The notes under the pieces were generated by a model. The model saw nothing but the letters and a program-made list of their open reading frames with translations. It did no database searches and was not told the origin of the DNA. A DNA stretch of 64,000 nucleotides from Dama dama (taxonomy: Eukaryota > Chordata > Mammalia > Artiodactyla > Cervidae). Below, piece after piece: positions 11,308 through 22,982 of the stretch. Each line of letters opens with the position of its first letter. Position 1 is the first letter of the stretch. The translations under genes and the position numbers were made by a program. The DNA lies in NCBI RefSeq assembly GCF_033118175.1, contig NC_083685.1:125980501-126044500 (forward strand). The letters are read 5' to 3'.

Positions 11308-11422
11308 CCAGGGACTTCCCTGGCGGTCCAGTAATTAAGGCTTGGCCTTCCAGTGCAGGCTGTGCAGGTTGGATCCCTGGTCGGGGAGCTAAGACCCCAT
11401 GTACCTCACGGCCAAAAAACCA
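11308..11422 (+). mobile_element. tRNA-derived SINE fragment
   Basis: 'gggacttccctggcggtcca' to 'acctcacggccaaaaaacc'. The tRNA-like B box region is 'ggttggatccctggtcgggg'. Confidence 0.8.
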
Positions 11423-11637
11423 AAGTATAAAACAGAGGGTATAGTAGCACATTCAGCAAAGACTTAAAAAAAGTTCCACTGATGGGATTTTTTTCCCAAC
11501 AGCTACAGTCACAGATATATTTTATACGTGGGTACACAAACGTGGTCTGCGATGGCCAAGGACGGATGTTTGGATTTTTTATCTCTCCCGTCTTGAACCT
11601 CCGTGTGTGTCTGTTTCTCTGTCTGTCTGTCTCTCTC

Positions 11638-11670
11638 ACCCGCCCCCCCCCCCCCCACACACACACATCC
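11638..11670. repeat. C-run plus short CA repeat
   Basis: A run of C followed by CACACACAC; simple sequence between TCTG-rich and unique DNA. Confidence 0.9.
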
Positions 11671-12034
11671 ACCAAATTGCTCCTGAGATGCTGAGTGGCC
11701 AACTCTGGCCTTGGTGAGGATGATACTGTTTCAACTTCATCTGTGACAAGGACAGAAAGCTGGAGAGCTCTTTCCCTGACATCTGTAGAGAACCTTAGGC
11801 AGCCCTTTGTCCTGACCCCACATCCCTTGGGTCAGCTGACAGTCCCCGAGTTTGATGATCTGGGAAGTGTAGCCCATGTCTGACCCGCCCCACTCTGAGA
11901 GGATGGTTCTGCTTCTGCGGAAGTGAAGAGCTGCTTAGTCAACTGACCATCCGCAAGTGACTTCCTCTTTAAGGAGTAGAGTTGATGTACAGTATTATAT
12001 GTTGTGGGTGTGCCATATAGTGATTCCCAAGTTT

Positions 12035-12262
12035 TTTTTCAAAATTCATTTATTTATCCTTGGCTGTGCTGGGTCGTCGTTGCGGTGCGGGCTTTTTTCT
12101 CCGGTTGCGGTGAGCGGGGACAGCTCTCCCCTCGCGGTGTGCGGGCTTCTCGTGGCGGCGGCCGCTCATGCAGCAGAACCCAGGATTTCCCAGATCGGGG
12201 ATCGAGCCCGTGTCTCCTACATTGGCAGGCAGGTTCTTCACCGCTGAGCCACCAGCGAGACC
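12035..12262 (-). mobile_element. Artiodactyl tRNA-derived SINE, GC-rich body
   Basis: Reverse copy: T run and 'aaaattcatttatttatcct' tail, a CpG-rich body (gtgcgggcttctcgtggcgg), then 'gatcggggatcgagcccgtg' and 'gctgagccaccagcgagacc'. The many intact CpGs suggest a fairly recent copy. Confidence 0.8.
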
Positions 12263-12611
12263 CGTGCCTCACACGTTTTAAAGGTTATACTCCATTCATA
12301 GTTATTATAAAATGATGGCTCTGCTCTCTGGGCTGTATAATGTGTCTTTGTAGCTTATTTATTTTACACGTAGACGTTTGTATCTCTTAATCCCCTGTCC
12401 CTTTCTTGCCCTCCCCCCTCCGCTCTCTCCACTGGTAACCACTTGTTTGTTCTCTGCGTCTATGAGTCCTGATGGTGACTTTCACCTTGAGTTCAGTTTA
12501 TTGAGTGTTAGATGCTTAGAGACCCTCGTCAACCCAAGCTCCCCGCTCCTTTATAACCGTCATATCTCCTTTTCACTTGCTTCCAGATTTAACCACCTGC
12601 ACACACTAACA

Positions 12612-13246
12612 ATGACAAATAGATGGGGAAACAATGGAAACAGTGAGGGATTTTATTTTGGGGGGCTCCAAACATCACTACAGATGGTGACTAAAGCCTT
12701 GAAATTTAAAAATGCTTGCTTCTTGAAAGAAAGCTATGACCAACCTAGACAGCATATTAAAAGCAGAGACATTGCATTGCTGAAAAAGGTTCGTCTAGTC
12801 AAGGCTATGGTTTTTCCAGTGGTCATGTATGGATGTGAGAGTTGAACTATAAAGGAAGCTAAGCCCCGAAGAATTGATGCTTTTGAACTGTGGTGTTGGA
12901 GAAGACTCTTGAGAGTCCCTTGGACTGCAAGGAGATCCAACCAGTCCATCCTAAAGGAGATCAGTCCTGGGTGTTCATTGGAAGGACTGACGCTGAAGCT
13001 GAAACTCCAATACTTTGGCCGCCTGAGGTGAAGAACTGACTCATTTGAAAAGACCCTGATGCTGGGAAAGATTGAAGGCAGGAGGAGAAGGGGACGACAG
13101 AGGGTGAGATGGTTGGATGGCATCACATACTCAATGGACATGAGTTTGAGCAAGCTCCAGAAGCTGGTGATGGACAGGGAAGCCTGGCATGCTGCAGTCC
13201 ATGGGGTCGCAAAGAGTTGGACACGACTGGGCAACTGAACAACAAC
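12612..13246 (+). mobile_element. BovB 3' part, sense orientation
   Basis: Sense BovB from the 'gatggggaaacaatggaaac' region through the end of the reverse transcriptase reading frame to the 3' end (gactgggcaactgaacaac). Stops such as that near 12844 break the frame, so it is a dead copy. Confidence 0.9.
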
Positions 13247-13361
13247 AATTTTCAGACATTGAGAATCCAGGTCAAGGCCACCTGGAGGGAGTCTCAGAGG
13301 CAACTAAACAAAGTGGATGGCAGACGGGCAGGGTGGAATGAACCTTTAAGAAGAGCTTGCT

Positions 13362-13522
13362 GGGACTTCCCTGGCTGTCCAGTGGCTAAGACTCCACCTT
13401 CCGATACAGGAGACACAGGATGGATCTCTGGTCTGGGGACTAAAATCCCCCGCAAGCTACAGTGAAGACTCGACACAGCCATAAATAAACAGTTGTTATT
13501 ATTGTTATTAAAAAAAAAAAAA
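13362..13522 (+). mobile_element. tRNA-derived SINE
   Basis: 'gggacttccctggctgtcca' to 'cacagccataaataaacagt', then a TTATTATTG/poly(A) tail. Confidence 0.78.
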
Positions 13523-14285
13523 AGAGCTTGCGTCTGAGCCTGGTGAGGGTGAAAGCACTGAAGGGCCACTGGGCCGTCATTGGATGAGGAAACAGAGTCT
13601 CAGTGACCTTGGGTGACAGTCCCAGATCCTGGAGTGGGTCTGGGCAAAGGTGAGACCTAAGATCTGCTCTGTCTGACCCCAGATCCATTGTATCAGCCAC
13701 AGGAGCTGTGATTGCCCTTCCCTTTGACCTGCTGAAGTCAGGCTGGGGACGATCCAGGGACTAGGAAAAGGGTACCAAACGAGAAGCCAAAGTTGAAGAG
13801 GATTCGACTTTCCTCTCAGCACAGTGACATCGGAGGGATGGGAGTGGCTTCAGCACTGTGAAGCTGAGTGGGAGTTGTCCTGTCCTGTCTCCTCCTTCAA
13901 GCCCTTCCCCTTCTCAGCTGCACTGATCTGGAAAATACAGAATTTCTTCTGCCTTGACAGACTGGCTGGAGCAATGAAAATGGGCTTGGTGTGCAGAATG
14001 TGTGACTCCAAATATGGCCACAAGGTGGAGACACACGGCTGTCAGTCCTCCTTCCTTGCTCCAGTGCTGAAGGTTTATGCAACCAATCTGCTGGGGAGAG
14101 ATATTTAAAAACAGACGCGGTTTGGGGGCGGGGGTGGGGTAGGGAAACAGTTTTAAAGTCATTTTCTTAACCCTGAGTGAGTCAGCCCTGGGTCATCTTT
14201 CGTCAGCCCTGGGTCATCTTTCTAAAGGACTCTGGCTAATTTAGAAATACCTTTCAACCCCTTAGACCAGTTGTGAATATATGAT
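13523..14285. other. Intergenic, no gene seen
   Basis: Unique-looking sequence without recognisable exons. It includes a short tandem duplication near 14187-14222 (gtcagccctgggtcatcttt twice). Confidence 0.4.
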
Positions 14286-14289
14286 TGTG

Positions 14290-14460
14290 TGCTGCGTGTG
14301 CTAAAGTGCCTCCAGTCATGTCTGATTGCTTGTGACTCTCTGGACTGCGGCCCGCCAGGCTCCTCTGTCCAAGGGATCCTCCGGGCAAGAACAGGGATTG
14401 GTCTCTCTTGTTTCCTGCATTGGCGGGCGGGCCCTTTATCACTGGCGCCACCTGGGAAGC
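14290..14460 (-). mobile_element. Bov-tA SINE
   Basis: Reverse Bov-A body (ctggactgcggcccgccagg) and tRNA-like head ending 'cacctgggaagcc'. Confidence 0.85.
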
Positions 14461-14504
14461 CTGAATAGATGATTAACCTGACATGATTTAAAACTGCTTC
14501 CCTT

Positions 14505-14710
14505 CCCCTTCCCTGGCGGCTCAAACGGTAAAGAATCTGCCTGCAATGCAGGAGACCCAGGTTCAATCCCTGGGTCAGGAAGATACTCTGGAGAAGGGAA
14601 TGGCAGCCCACTCCAGTATTCTTGCCTGGAGAATTCCATGGACAGAGGAACCTGGTGGGCTACGGTCCATAGAGTCTCAAAAAATCAGACACAACTGAAC
14701 ACTTTCACTC
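14505..14710 (+). mobile_element. Bov-tA SINE
   Basis: 'ttccctggcggctcaaacgg' head, 'ggttcaatccctgggtcagg', and the Bov-A body ending 'cagacacaactgaacac'. Confidence 0.88.
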
Positions 14711-14949
14711 ACATTTAATACTGCAAATATTTACCATGCAGGTAGACCGTGCCAAACACAGTGCTGTATTTTGAAGGGGAATCTGATCTGTAAAACGAAG
14801 GCAAGACACGACTGGGGAAGGACTTCATCGGACACCACTGGGATCCCAAGACACGAGAAGGGCATCTGGCTGTAACAGGCTTAGTTCAAGAGAGATCATG
14901 TAAGCAACCTACACACAGATTATTCAGGAAAAAGTTATGTGTAAATGGA

Positions 14950-15080
14950 AGAACAAAATGAATGTGGCAAAATGGTTTTTTTTAAGGGTGAATCTGGATA
15001 AAGGATGTATAGGAATACTATGTACTGTTTTCAGAATTTTTCTGTAAATTTGAAATTGTTTTAAAATAATATAGGGTTTT
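14950..15080 (+). mobile_element. Probable L1 3' end fragment
   Basis: 'aaaggatgtataggaatact' followed by 'ttctgtaaatttgaaattgt' and A-rich sequence resembles an old L1 3' UTR. Confidence 0.4.
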
Positions 15081-16395
15081 GTTTTCTAAGCACTAAGATC
15101 CCAGGAGTCCTGGATGCAAGATTCAGATTTTCCGCTGCCTATCCGAGTGGCATTCGTCATTTCAGGTTAACCTCTCTGGCCTGTGGCTCCTCTTCTCTAA
15201 AACAAAGAAGCCAATTTGCTTTCACTTCTGTAAAACGTTCCACTGTGTGAGGAATCCTCAGCTCACCCGTTCCTCTAGAAGGAAAGATGGAAGGAAAAGA
15301 AGCAAGAAGCCAGTGAAATTGATTTTAGCAATATGTTTAAACACAATATACCCCAAATATTATCATTTCAAAATGTAATCATTGTGTTATTAATGAGATA
15401 TTCTAAATACATCCTCTTATTTGCATCACGTCTTCTTAGACTCACAGCCCAATTCAATTTAGAACGAGCATGTTTCAGGAGCTCGTACCTCCCTGCCTCG
15501 GTGGGTCCATGGCTGCCTCAGTTTGAACTGCAGAGCTGCTGGTTCTCTGGACAGCCCCAAATCGGGGTCCCGCCCTCACCCCTGCCAAATCCTCCTGCTC
15601 CCACCCCTATCCAGGCCTCCCTTTTCTGGTCTGAGGCTGGAAAGCTTTCCCTCCCTCCTCTCTCTTCCCTCAGATCTATGGTCTGGGCACATTTCTTCCT
15701 CTTTCAACAGAGCCTTGACTGTTTTGGAACCACAAAGGCAAGTAACCTTTACCCTCTTCCTTTTTTGCGTTGCCCTGGCTTCTCTAAGGGCAGTAAACCC
15801 AGTGGATCTAATGGATTAGAAGGAACTGCCAGGAACTACAAGACTGCATCAATTAGCATTTCAAAATTATTTTCCCACAGCAAAGTATTTTTTTTCTTTA
15901 ATTTTGTTTTCTCTGTGTCATGGGGGGTGGAGGCAAGAGCAGTGGTTGGCTCCCTTGTGGATAAAGGATTCCCCCGAGACTCTTCCAGTTCCACCAGGAG
16001 GTGATGACTCAGGGTCAACAGAGTCCTCCTTTCAGGTCAAGGCTCTGATTCTTCAGCATCCTCGGCATCACTTGCTTGAAAGTAAGAAGGATGAGCAGAG
16101 GCCGGTTTAGGGGATGACAGTTTGTCTTGGAGGACTGGGGAGAAAAAGGTAACAGGGGACTAACTCTCTATGGGCAGGGGTAGGGTTTTATATCAGCTGC
16201 ATTGATTATTACTGTGTTATGTCATTTAGGTACCCTGCTATTTCATTTTATCTTCACCACAAACAAAGATTTCTAGGGCTATTTCCCCATTTTACAAATA
16301 AGAAAACTGAATTGAAGATCAGACACATATAATCATGTCATACACACGTATATGTATATGTATGTCATACATCACTGTCTATATCATCTATATAC
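15081..16395. other. Intergenic, no gene seen
   Basis: The 223-codon + frame at 15333-16004 has no domain, signal peptide or family resemblance, so I do not call it a gene. The patch near 16255-16315 looks like an eroded MIR. Confidence 0.4.
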
Positions 16396-16397
16396 AT

Positions 16398-16855
16398 ATT
16401 GTTGTTTAGTTGCTCAGTTGTATCTGACTCTTTCGTGACCTCATGGACTACAGCCCACCAGGCTCCACTGTCCATGGGATTTCCCAGCCAAGAATCCTGG
16501 AGTGGGTTGCATTTCCTTCTCCAGGGGATCTTCCCGACCCAGGGATCAAACCTGTGTCTCTGCACTGCAGGTGGATTCCTTTTTTTTCTTTTATAACCGA
16601 GATTTTATTGGTTGTTTTGAGGATCACTACACAGACATTTCAATTTGTACACAATTCTTCACATACGTACCAGAAATCTAAAATATCATGTAGTTGTGAT
16701 TCTTAACAGTTATTCCAGTGACTTTCCAGCTTAAAATTTGGAGCAAACTTTCCTTAACAGGATATCAAGTACCAATATCTTCAAATATTGATATGTTGTT
16801 ACATCATAAGTCCCACTGATTCACTGCAGGTGGATTCTTTACCACTTCGGATGTG
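16398..16855 (-). mobile_element. Bov-tA SINE split by a retrocopy
   Basis: The Bov-tA body begins about 16400 (gttgtttagttgctcagttg), reaches 'ccagggatcaaacctgtgtc', is interrupted at 16579, and resumes at about 16838 (tttaccactt). Confidence 0.85.
16579..16821 (-). pseudogene. 3'-truncated processed retrocopy of an mRNA 3' UTR
   Basis: A 243-bp insert lies inside a SINE. Read on the minus strand it ends with AATAAA (16604-16609), then about 11 bases, then an A-rich tail. It is flanked by a perfect 16-bp target-site duplication (cactgcaggtggattc, 16563-16578 and 16822-16837). These are the marks of LINE-driven retrotransposition of a polyadenylated RNA. The content looks like a non-coding 3' UTR, and I do not recognise the source gene. 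Confidence 0.8.
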
Positions 16856-17524
16856 TGTTATATAATCAAAAGGGAAGAAATGTAAGAAATACTAACGTTA
16901 CTCTGGATGACTAGAGACAGGAAGAATAAGGACCCTGATTTTCACTGCATATTCTCCTGTAAATTTTGAGTTTTCAATTATGTAATACGTTGCCTAATTT
17001 TTTATTAATGCAACTTAAAATATGAAGTCCAGTCAAATGTAGGTTGAGGCATTTCTGGACGTATCACCCTCGAGCAGATATTTGTTCAGCCAAGTCGCCA
17101 GGTTGCCACTCTTCCTGATGCAATTATGAGGAATGTACCCGCGGGGTCCCTGGAGGAAAGCCATAAAGGAAATTAGAAACATATCTGTCTTGCAGAAATT
17201 GCCTTTCCCAATGTCCTTTGGTATGCAGAGCTTCCTGGAAGGAAGTTGGGCAAATGTGTGTAGATTAACGAGACTCCTGGGGGAAGATGTGGAGAGCCAG
17301 CCCCTTCCCTCACGCTGTTAGACCTTCTCGGATGGTCTCGGCTGAGACCCACCGTCAGGAAATGATATTAAGGGCTCCTGGGGGGTCGCCACCCCAATGG
17401 GCAGTCTACACTGGAAAAAGCACCCCTTAGAGAGTCACGGGGTGGGGGCAGGGAGGGGGGACAGCATGTGGCTACGGCAGATACCATCTTGATCTGCGCC
17501 CCCTGGCCACGCAGCACAGTTTTA
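16856..17524. other. Intergenic, no gene seen
   Basis: AT-rich to about 17050, then mixed composition. No exon or repeat recognised. Confidence 0.4.
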
Positions 17525-17526
17525 CT

Positions 17527-17650
17527 GTTGTGGTTGTGGTTGGTAACTCAGCTGGAAAAGGATCCGCTGGCAATGCAGGAGACCCCAGTTCTATTCCTGG
17601 GCCCGGAAGATCTGCTGGAGAAGGGATAGGCTATCCACTCCAGTATTCTT
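17527..17650 (+). mobile_element. Bov-tA SINE fragment
   Basis: 'aaaggatccgctggcaatgc' head through 'gaagatctgctggagaaggg' to 'ccactccagtattcttgg'. The next SINE follows immediately. Confidence 0.8.
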
Positions 17651-17795
17651 GGGCTTCCCTGGTGGTTCAGCTGGTAAAAGAATCCTCCTGCAATGTGAGA
17701 GACCTGGGTTTGATCCCTGGGTTGGGAAGATGCCCTGGAGAAGGGAACAGCTACCCACTCCAGTATTCTGGCCTGGAGAATTCCATGGACTGTAT
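17650..17795 (+). mobile_element. Bov-tA SINE
   Basis: 'gggcttccctggtggttcag' to 'ctggagaattccatggactg', in tandem with the preceding copy. Confidence 0.85.
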
Positions 17796-17797
17796 AG

Positions 17798-17942
17798 TCC
17801 AGTTCAGTTCAGTAACTCAGTCGTGTCCAACTCTTTGCGACCCCATGGACGGCAGCACACCAGGCTTCCTTGTCCACCACCAACTCCTGGAGCTTGCTCA
17901 AACTCATGTCCATGGAGTTGGTGATGCCATCCAACCACCTCA
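17798..17942 (-). mobile_element. BovB/Bov-A 3' end fragment
   Basis: TTCAG repeats followed by 'cgtgtccaactctttgcgac' and 'ggtgatgccatccaaccacc'. The third retroelement in a row at this site. Confidence 0.82.
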
Positions 17943-18411
17943 TTGGGCACCTACTGGCCTGGGGAGTTCATCTTTCAGTGTCCTATCTTTTTGTCTTTTC
18001 ATACTGTTCATGGGGTTCTCAAAGCAAGAATACTGAAGTGGTTTGCCATTCCCTTCCCCAGTGGACCACGTTTTGTCAGAACTCTCCACCATGACCTGTC
18101 TATCTTGGGTGGCCCTACACAGTGTGGCTTATAGTTTTATTGAGTTAGACAAGGCTGTGATCCATGTGATCAGTTTGTTTAGTTTTCTGTGATTATGGTT
18201 TTCATTCTGTCTGCCCTCTGATGGATGAGGATACTGTATAGTCCATGGGGTTGCAAAAAGTCGGACATGACTGAGCGAATTTCACTTTTGTGGCTGTTAC
18301 AGCAGCTAGCATCACTTCTTTTGACTGACACTCAGAGATTTGCCTCCTACAGAAGATTACTAATTGGTGAAAACTCAGACTAAATAAATATTTTAAATTC
18401 ACTCCACTTGA

Positions 18412-18620
18412 GGAGAAGTGAAAGTCGCTCAGTCGTGTCCAACTTTTTGTGATCCATGGACTGTAGTCCGCCAGGTTCCTCTGTCAATGGGATTCTCCAG
18501 GTAACAATACTGGGGTGGATAACCATTTCCTTCTCCCGGGGAGCTTCCTGACCCAGGGGTCGAACCCAGGTCTCGTGCATAGCAGACAGATTCTTCACCG
18601 TCTGAGCCCCCAGGGAAGCC
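18412..18620 (-). mobile_element. Bov-tA SINE
   Basis: 'gtgaaagtcgctcagtcgtg' to 'gagcccccagggaagccc'. A short related fragment lies at about 18228-18285. Confidence 0.85.
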
Positions 18621-18879
18621 CACTTGGGGAGAAAGAGTCTTGCAGATAATCTCTTGGATCTTTGATTCTATCTTCTACCATGTCCTTCTGTGTCTTAAAC
18701 CACCCTGCAGGGGTCACTCTGTGATTAGAAATGGAATGTCTCTAAGGGTTATTTTAGATCAGGCTTGGAATATGACTGAACTGGATTCAGTTCATGTCTA
18801 CAAATGTTTCTGAGTGCTTACTCTGCACAGTCCATGACTGAGCCCCTGTTCACATTATGGGGTCTCTCGATACCCATCG

Positions 18880-19092
18880 GGGCTTCCCAGGTGCTTCAGT
18901 GGCAAAGAATCCGCCTACCAGTGCGGGAGATGCAGGAGACTCGGGTTCCATCCCTGGGTTGAGACAATCTTTTAGAGGAGGAAATGGCACCCTTTCCAGT
19001 ATTCTTGCCTGGGAAGTCCCATGGACAGAGGAGCCTGGCAGGTACAGTCCATGGGGTTGCAGAGTCAGACACGACTGAGCGACTGGGCACTT
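18880..19092 (+). mobile_element. Bov-tA SINE
   Basis: 'ggcttcccaggtgcttcagt' head to 'cagacacgactgagcgact'. Confidence 0.85.
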
Positions 19093-19395
19093 GAGGACTG
19101 GTACAGCTTCCTTCACGTCCACCTTTCAAGTCTCGTTGCCAGGACTCCACGTCGCCCAGCTTCAGGGAACACACTCAACACCGTGTTGTATATGAAGGGT
19201 TCCAACTACCGTGTGCCATGACCAGGCTTCACAGCTGCATGAGGCCATCTGGCTATTCCTCTGATCGTTTCATAATTTAATATCACTCCTACTAGACTGC
19301 AAGCTCTCTGAGAACAGGTATGATGCATCTTTTTCACTACTGTGTTCATTGCTATATTTTCACTGCTGCATTTAGTAGTATCAATGAGTAGTCAA

Positions 19396-19600
19396 GGGTG
19401 TCCCTGGTGGCTCAGACGGTAAAGAATCTGCCTGCCATGCAGGAGACCCAGGTTCAATCCCTGGGTTGGGAAGATTCCCTGGAGAAGGGAATGGTGACCC
19501 ACTCCAATATTCTTTCCTGGAGAATTCCAAAGACAGAGGAGCCTGCTGGATTACAGTCCATGGGGTCGCAAAGAGTTGGACATGATTGAGAGACTAACAC
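19396..19600 (+). mobile_element. Bov-tA SINE
   Basis: 'tgtccctggtggctcagacg' to 'gttggacatgattgagagac'. Confidence 0.88.
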
Positions 19601-20784
19601 TGTGACTTTCATGAGTGTTCAGATAACTTTTGTTGAGCCAGTGACTAGCTGGATGTATACGGACTTGATCAGAACTTGTTGGAGGACTTCCAAACCCACA
19701 TCCCCTCCGTCTGCGAGAATGGTGAAGTTTTAGCAAACATACCTGGCAAAATAGGAAAAGATTGTGAGCTAGAGCACTATGTCAGTTTGAAATGTAGCTT
19801 CCTGTAAGTAGCAGAAACTCCAACAAACCTAAAGACCTTCAGGTTTATCTGTCTCATACAACATAAACTTGGGTACCATTCGGCACCTCACAACAGACCA
19901 TCAAGATACACAAAGCAACAACACGTGGAATCGAAGGGAGACATACTGTTCTACAATAATAGTTGGAGCCTTCAATATCCCACTCTCAGTATGGACAGAA
20001 CGACCAGACAGAAGATAAGTAAGGAAATAGAGAGCTTAACAACACAGTAAATTAACTAGATCTCGCAGACATAAGCAAAACACTTCAACCCAACACACAT
20101 ATTCTTCTCAAGTGCACATGGGACATTTTCCAGGATAGATCAAATATGAGGCCACAAACTAGGTCTTAATAGATTTTAAAAGACAGACATCATACAAAGT
20201 TTCTTCTCTGACCAGAACAGGTTGACATTAGAAATAAATAACAGAAGTTAAACTGGATTCTCTTCATTGTTTTTTAATAGCATTTTATTCACATTGAGAT
20301 GGGGAGGAGCTATGTCTGATGGTTGGCCCAGTTCATATTGTAAAGGCATTACTCGAGGCTTAAAAAGTTTTTTTTTTTTCCCTTACAAGATATTACGTGG
20401 TATTATAAGATGGAATTTAAAAAAACTAATTGACACTGATTATGTAACCAATCAATTTGAGTTTATTCATCTTTCAATAAATACTCGAAAAGTGAAAAAA
20501 GTAAAAGTGGAAAATTCACAAACTTGTGAAAATGAAACAGCACACTCATACACAACCAATGGATCAAAGAAGAAATCATAAAGGGAACCAGAAAACACTT
20601 AAGATGAATGGAAGCATAAACACCATCGACAAAAACATGGAACACAATGGAAACAGTGCTAAGCGGGATATTTAGATGCTTACATTAAAAACAAGGGCAA
20701 AGATCTCAAATAAGAAAACCTAACTTTACAACTTTAGGAGTTAGAAAAAGAAGGATAAACCCAAAGCTAGCCTAAAAAGTTAGC

Positions 20785-22121
20785 TTCAGTTCAGTTCAGT
20801 TCAGTCGTTCAGTCGTGTCCGACTCTTTGCGACCCCATGAATCGCAGCACGTCAGGCCTCCCTGTCCATCACCAACTCCCGGAGTTTACTCAAACACATG
20901 CCCACCGAGTTGGTGATGCCATCTAGCCATCTCATCTTCTGTCGTCCCCTTCTCCTCCTGCCCCCAATCCCTCCCAGCATCAGGGTCTTTTCCAACGAGT
21001 CAACTCTTCACATCAGGTGGCCAAAGTATTGGAGTTTCAGCTTCAGTATCAGTCCTTCCAATGAACACCCAGGACTGATCTGCCTTGGATGGACTGGTTG
21101 GATCTCCTTGCAGTCCAACGGACTCTCAAGAGTCTTCTCCAACACCACAGTTCAAAAGCATCACTTTTTTGGCACTCAGCTTTCTTCACAGTCCAACTCT
21201 CACATCCATACATGACCACTGGAAAAACCATAGCCTTGGTTTTTTTTTTGAAGTCCAGATGGACTTTTGTTGGCAAAGTAATGTCTCTGCTTTTTAATAT
21301 GCTATCTAGGTTGGTCATAACTTTCCTTCTAAGGAGTAAGCGTCTTTTAATTTCATGGCTGCAGTCACCATCTGCAGTGATTTTGGAGCCTAAAAAAATA
21401 AAGTCTGACACTGTTTCTACTGTCTCCCCAACTATTTCCCATGAAGTGATGGGACCAGATGCCATGATCTTAGTTTTCTGAATGTTGAGCTTTAAGCCAA
21501 CTTTTTCACTCTCCTCTTTCACTTTCATCAAGAGGTTCTTTAGTTCTTCACTTTCTGCCATAAGGGTGGTGTCATCTGCATATCTGAGGTTATTGATATT
21601 TCTCTCGGCAATCTTGATTCCAGCTTGTGCTTCTTCCAGCCCAGCATTTCTCATGATGCACTCTGCATATAAGTTAAATAAGCAGGGTGACAATATATAG
21701 CCTTGACATACTCCTTTCCCTATTTGGAACCAGTCTGTTGTTCCATGTCCAGTTCTAACTGTTGCTTCCTGACCTGCATACAGGTTTCTCAAGAGGCAGG
21801 TCAAGTGGTCTGGTATTCCCATCTCTTTCAGATTTTTCCACAGTTTATTGTGATCCACACAGTCGAAGGCTTTGGCGTAGTCAATAAAGCAGAAATAGAT
21901 GTTTTTCTGGAACTCTCTTGCTTTTTCGATGACCCAGCGGATATTGGCAATTTGATCTCTGGTTCCTCTGCCGTTTCTAAAACCAGCTTGAACATCTGGA
22001 AGTTTTCGGTTCACGTATTGCTGAAGCCTGGCTTGGAGAATTTTGAGCTACTTTACTAGTGTGTGAGATGAGTGCAATTGTGCGGTAGTTTGAGCACTCT
22101 TTGGGATTGCCTTTCTTAGCT
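20785..22121 (-). mobile_element. BovB insertion inside L1, exact target-site duplication
   Basis: 5'-truncated BovB in reverse orientation, starting with TTCAG repeats at 20785. The flanks are an exact 10-bp duplication (aaaagttagc, 20775-20784 and 22122-22131), and L1 sequence resumes after it. At about 1.34 kb it is the longest BovB piece in the window. Confidence 0.95.
21049..22014 (-). pseudogene. BovB reverse transcriptase, C-terminal fragment
   Basis: A 321-codon open frame encodes the C-terminal part of the RTE-clade reverse transcriptase. Visible motifs are FIDYAKAFD (about residues 43-51, catalytic Asp of the first motif), the LSPCLFNLY block (108-116) and the catalytic YADD box (145-148). 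A full BovB ORF2 is about 1000 residues with an N-terminal endonuclease, so this copy lacks the endonuclease and is not autonomous. A small in-frame FKKK insertion follows a run of T on the + strand near 21240. Confidence 0.88.
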
Positions 22122-22982
22122 AAAAGTTAGCTAGTCTGGCCTAAAACTATTAAACTCTTAGAATAAAGCATAGGACAAAATCTTCAGAACCTCAGATTTG
22201 ACAATGATTTCTTGAATATGATCTAAACGGCACAAGCAGCAGCAACAACAAAATGGACAAATCAAACTTCATGAAATGTTGAAATTTTTGTCCTCAAAAG
22301 ACACCTTCAACAGAGTAAAAATTTGACACACAAAATGAGAGAAAATATTTGCAAATTATATATCTGATAAGACTGAATATCCAGAATACATAGACAACTC
22401 AACAACAACAAAGAAATCAATTTGAAAATGGGCAGAAAGACTGAATAGACATGTCTTCAGTGAAGATAGACAAATGGCCAATAAGCACATGAAAAGTGCT
22501 CAGCATCACTAATCACTGGGGAAATGCAACATTGCAATGAGATACCACCTCACATGCATTAGGTTTGCTACTAAAAAAACAAAAAACAACAAAAAAAAAA
22601 CCACAAAAAAAAAGTGTTGGAAAGGATGTGAAGAAACTGCAGACCCGTGGTGGGAATGTAGCATGGTATAGCTACTGCCGGTAACAGTAGAGCAGTTCCT
22701 CAAAAATTAAAAATAGGTTATCATATGATTCAGAAATTCCTCTTCTGGATATATACCCAAAAGAATTGAAAGCAGAGTCTCCAAGAGATACTTGTACACC
22801 AAGTTTGTAACTTGGATTTTTCACAAGAGCTGAAATATAGAAGCATTCTATTGACAGGTGAATGGATGGATAAGCATCATATGATATATACATCAATGAA
22901 ATATTATTCGGCTTCAAAAGAAAGGACTTTTAATACAATTTTGCAGACATACAGCTGCAAAGTTTAAATAATTTTTTTCTTC

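Larger units (their letters stand above)
19800..22980 (+). mobile_element. L1 ORF2-region fossil, interrupted
   Basis: Sense L1 ORF2-like sequence is recognisable by phrases such as 'gaacgaccagacagaagata', 'caaagaagaaatcataaagg', 'gaaaatgggcagaaagactg' and 'ctggatatatacccaaaaga'. It is frameshifted throughout. It is interrupted at about 20262-20500 by unrelated DNA of unknown origin and at 20785-22121 by a BovB copy. The right end is A-rich without a clear tail. Confidence 0.85.

Noticed and set aside
12378..12845. 155-codon + frame ending VMYGCES
   Set aside because: Its C-terminal part is BovB reverse transcriptase sequence joined by chance to upstream frame.
15333..16004. 223-codon + strand open frame
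   Set aside because: No domain, signal peptide, splice context or family resemblance; composition typical of chance frames.
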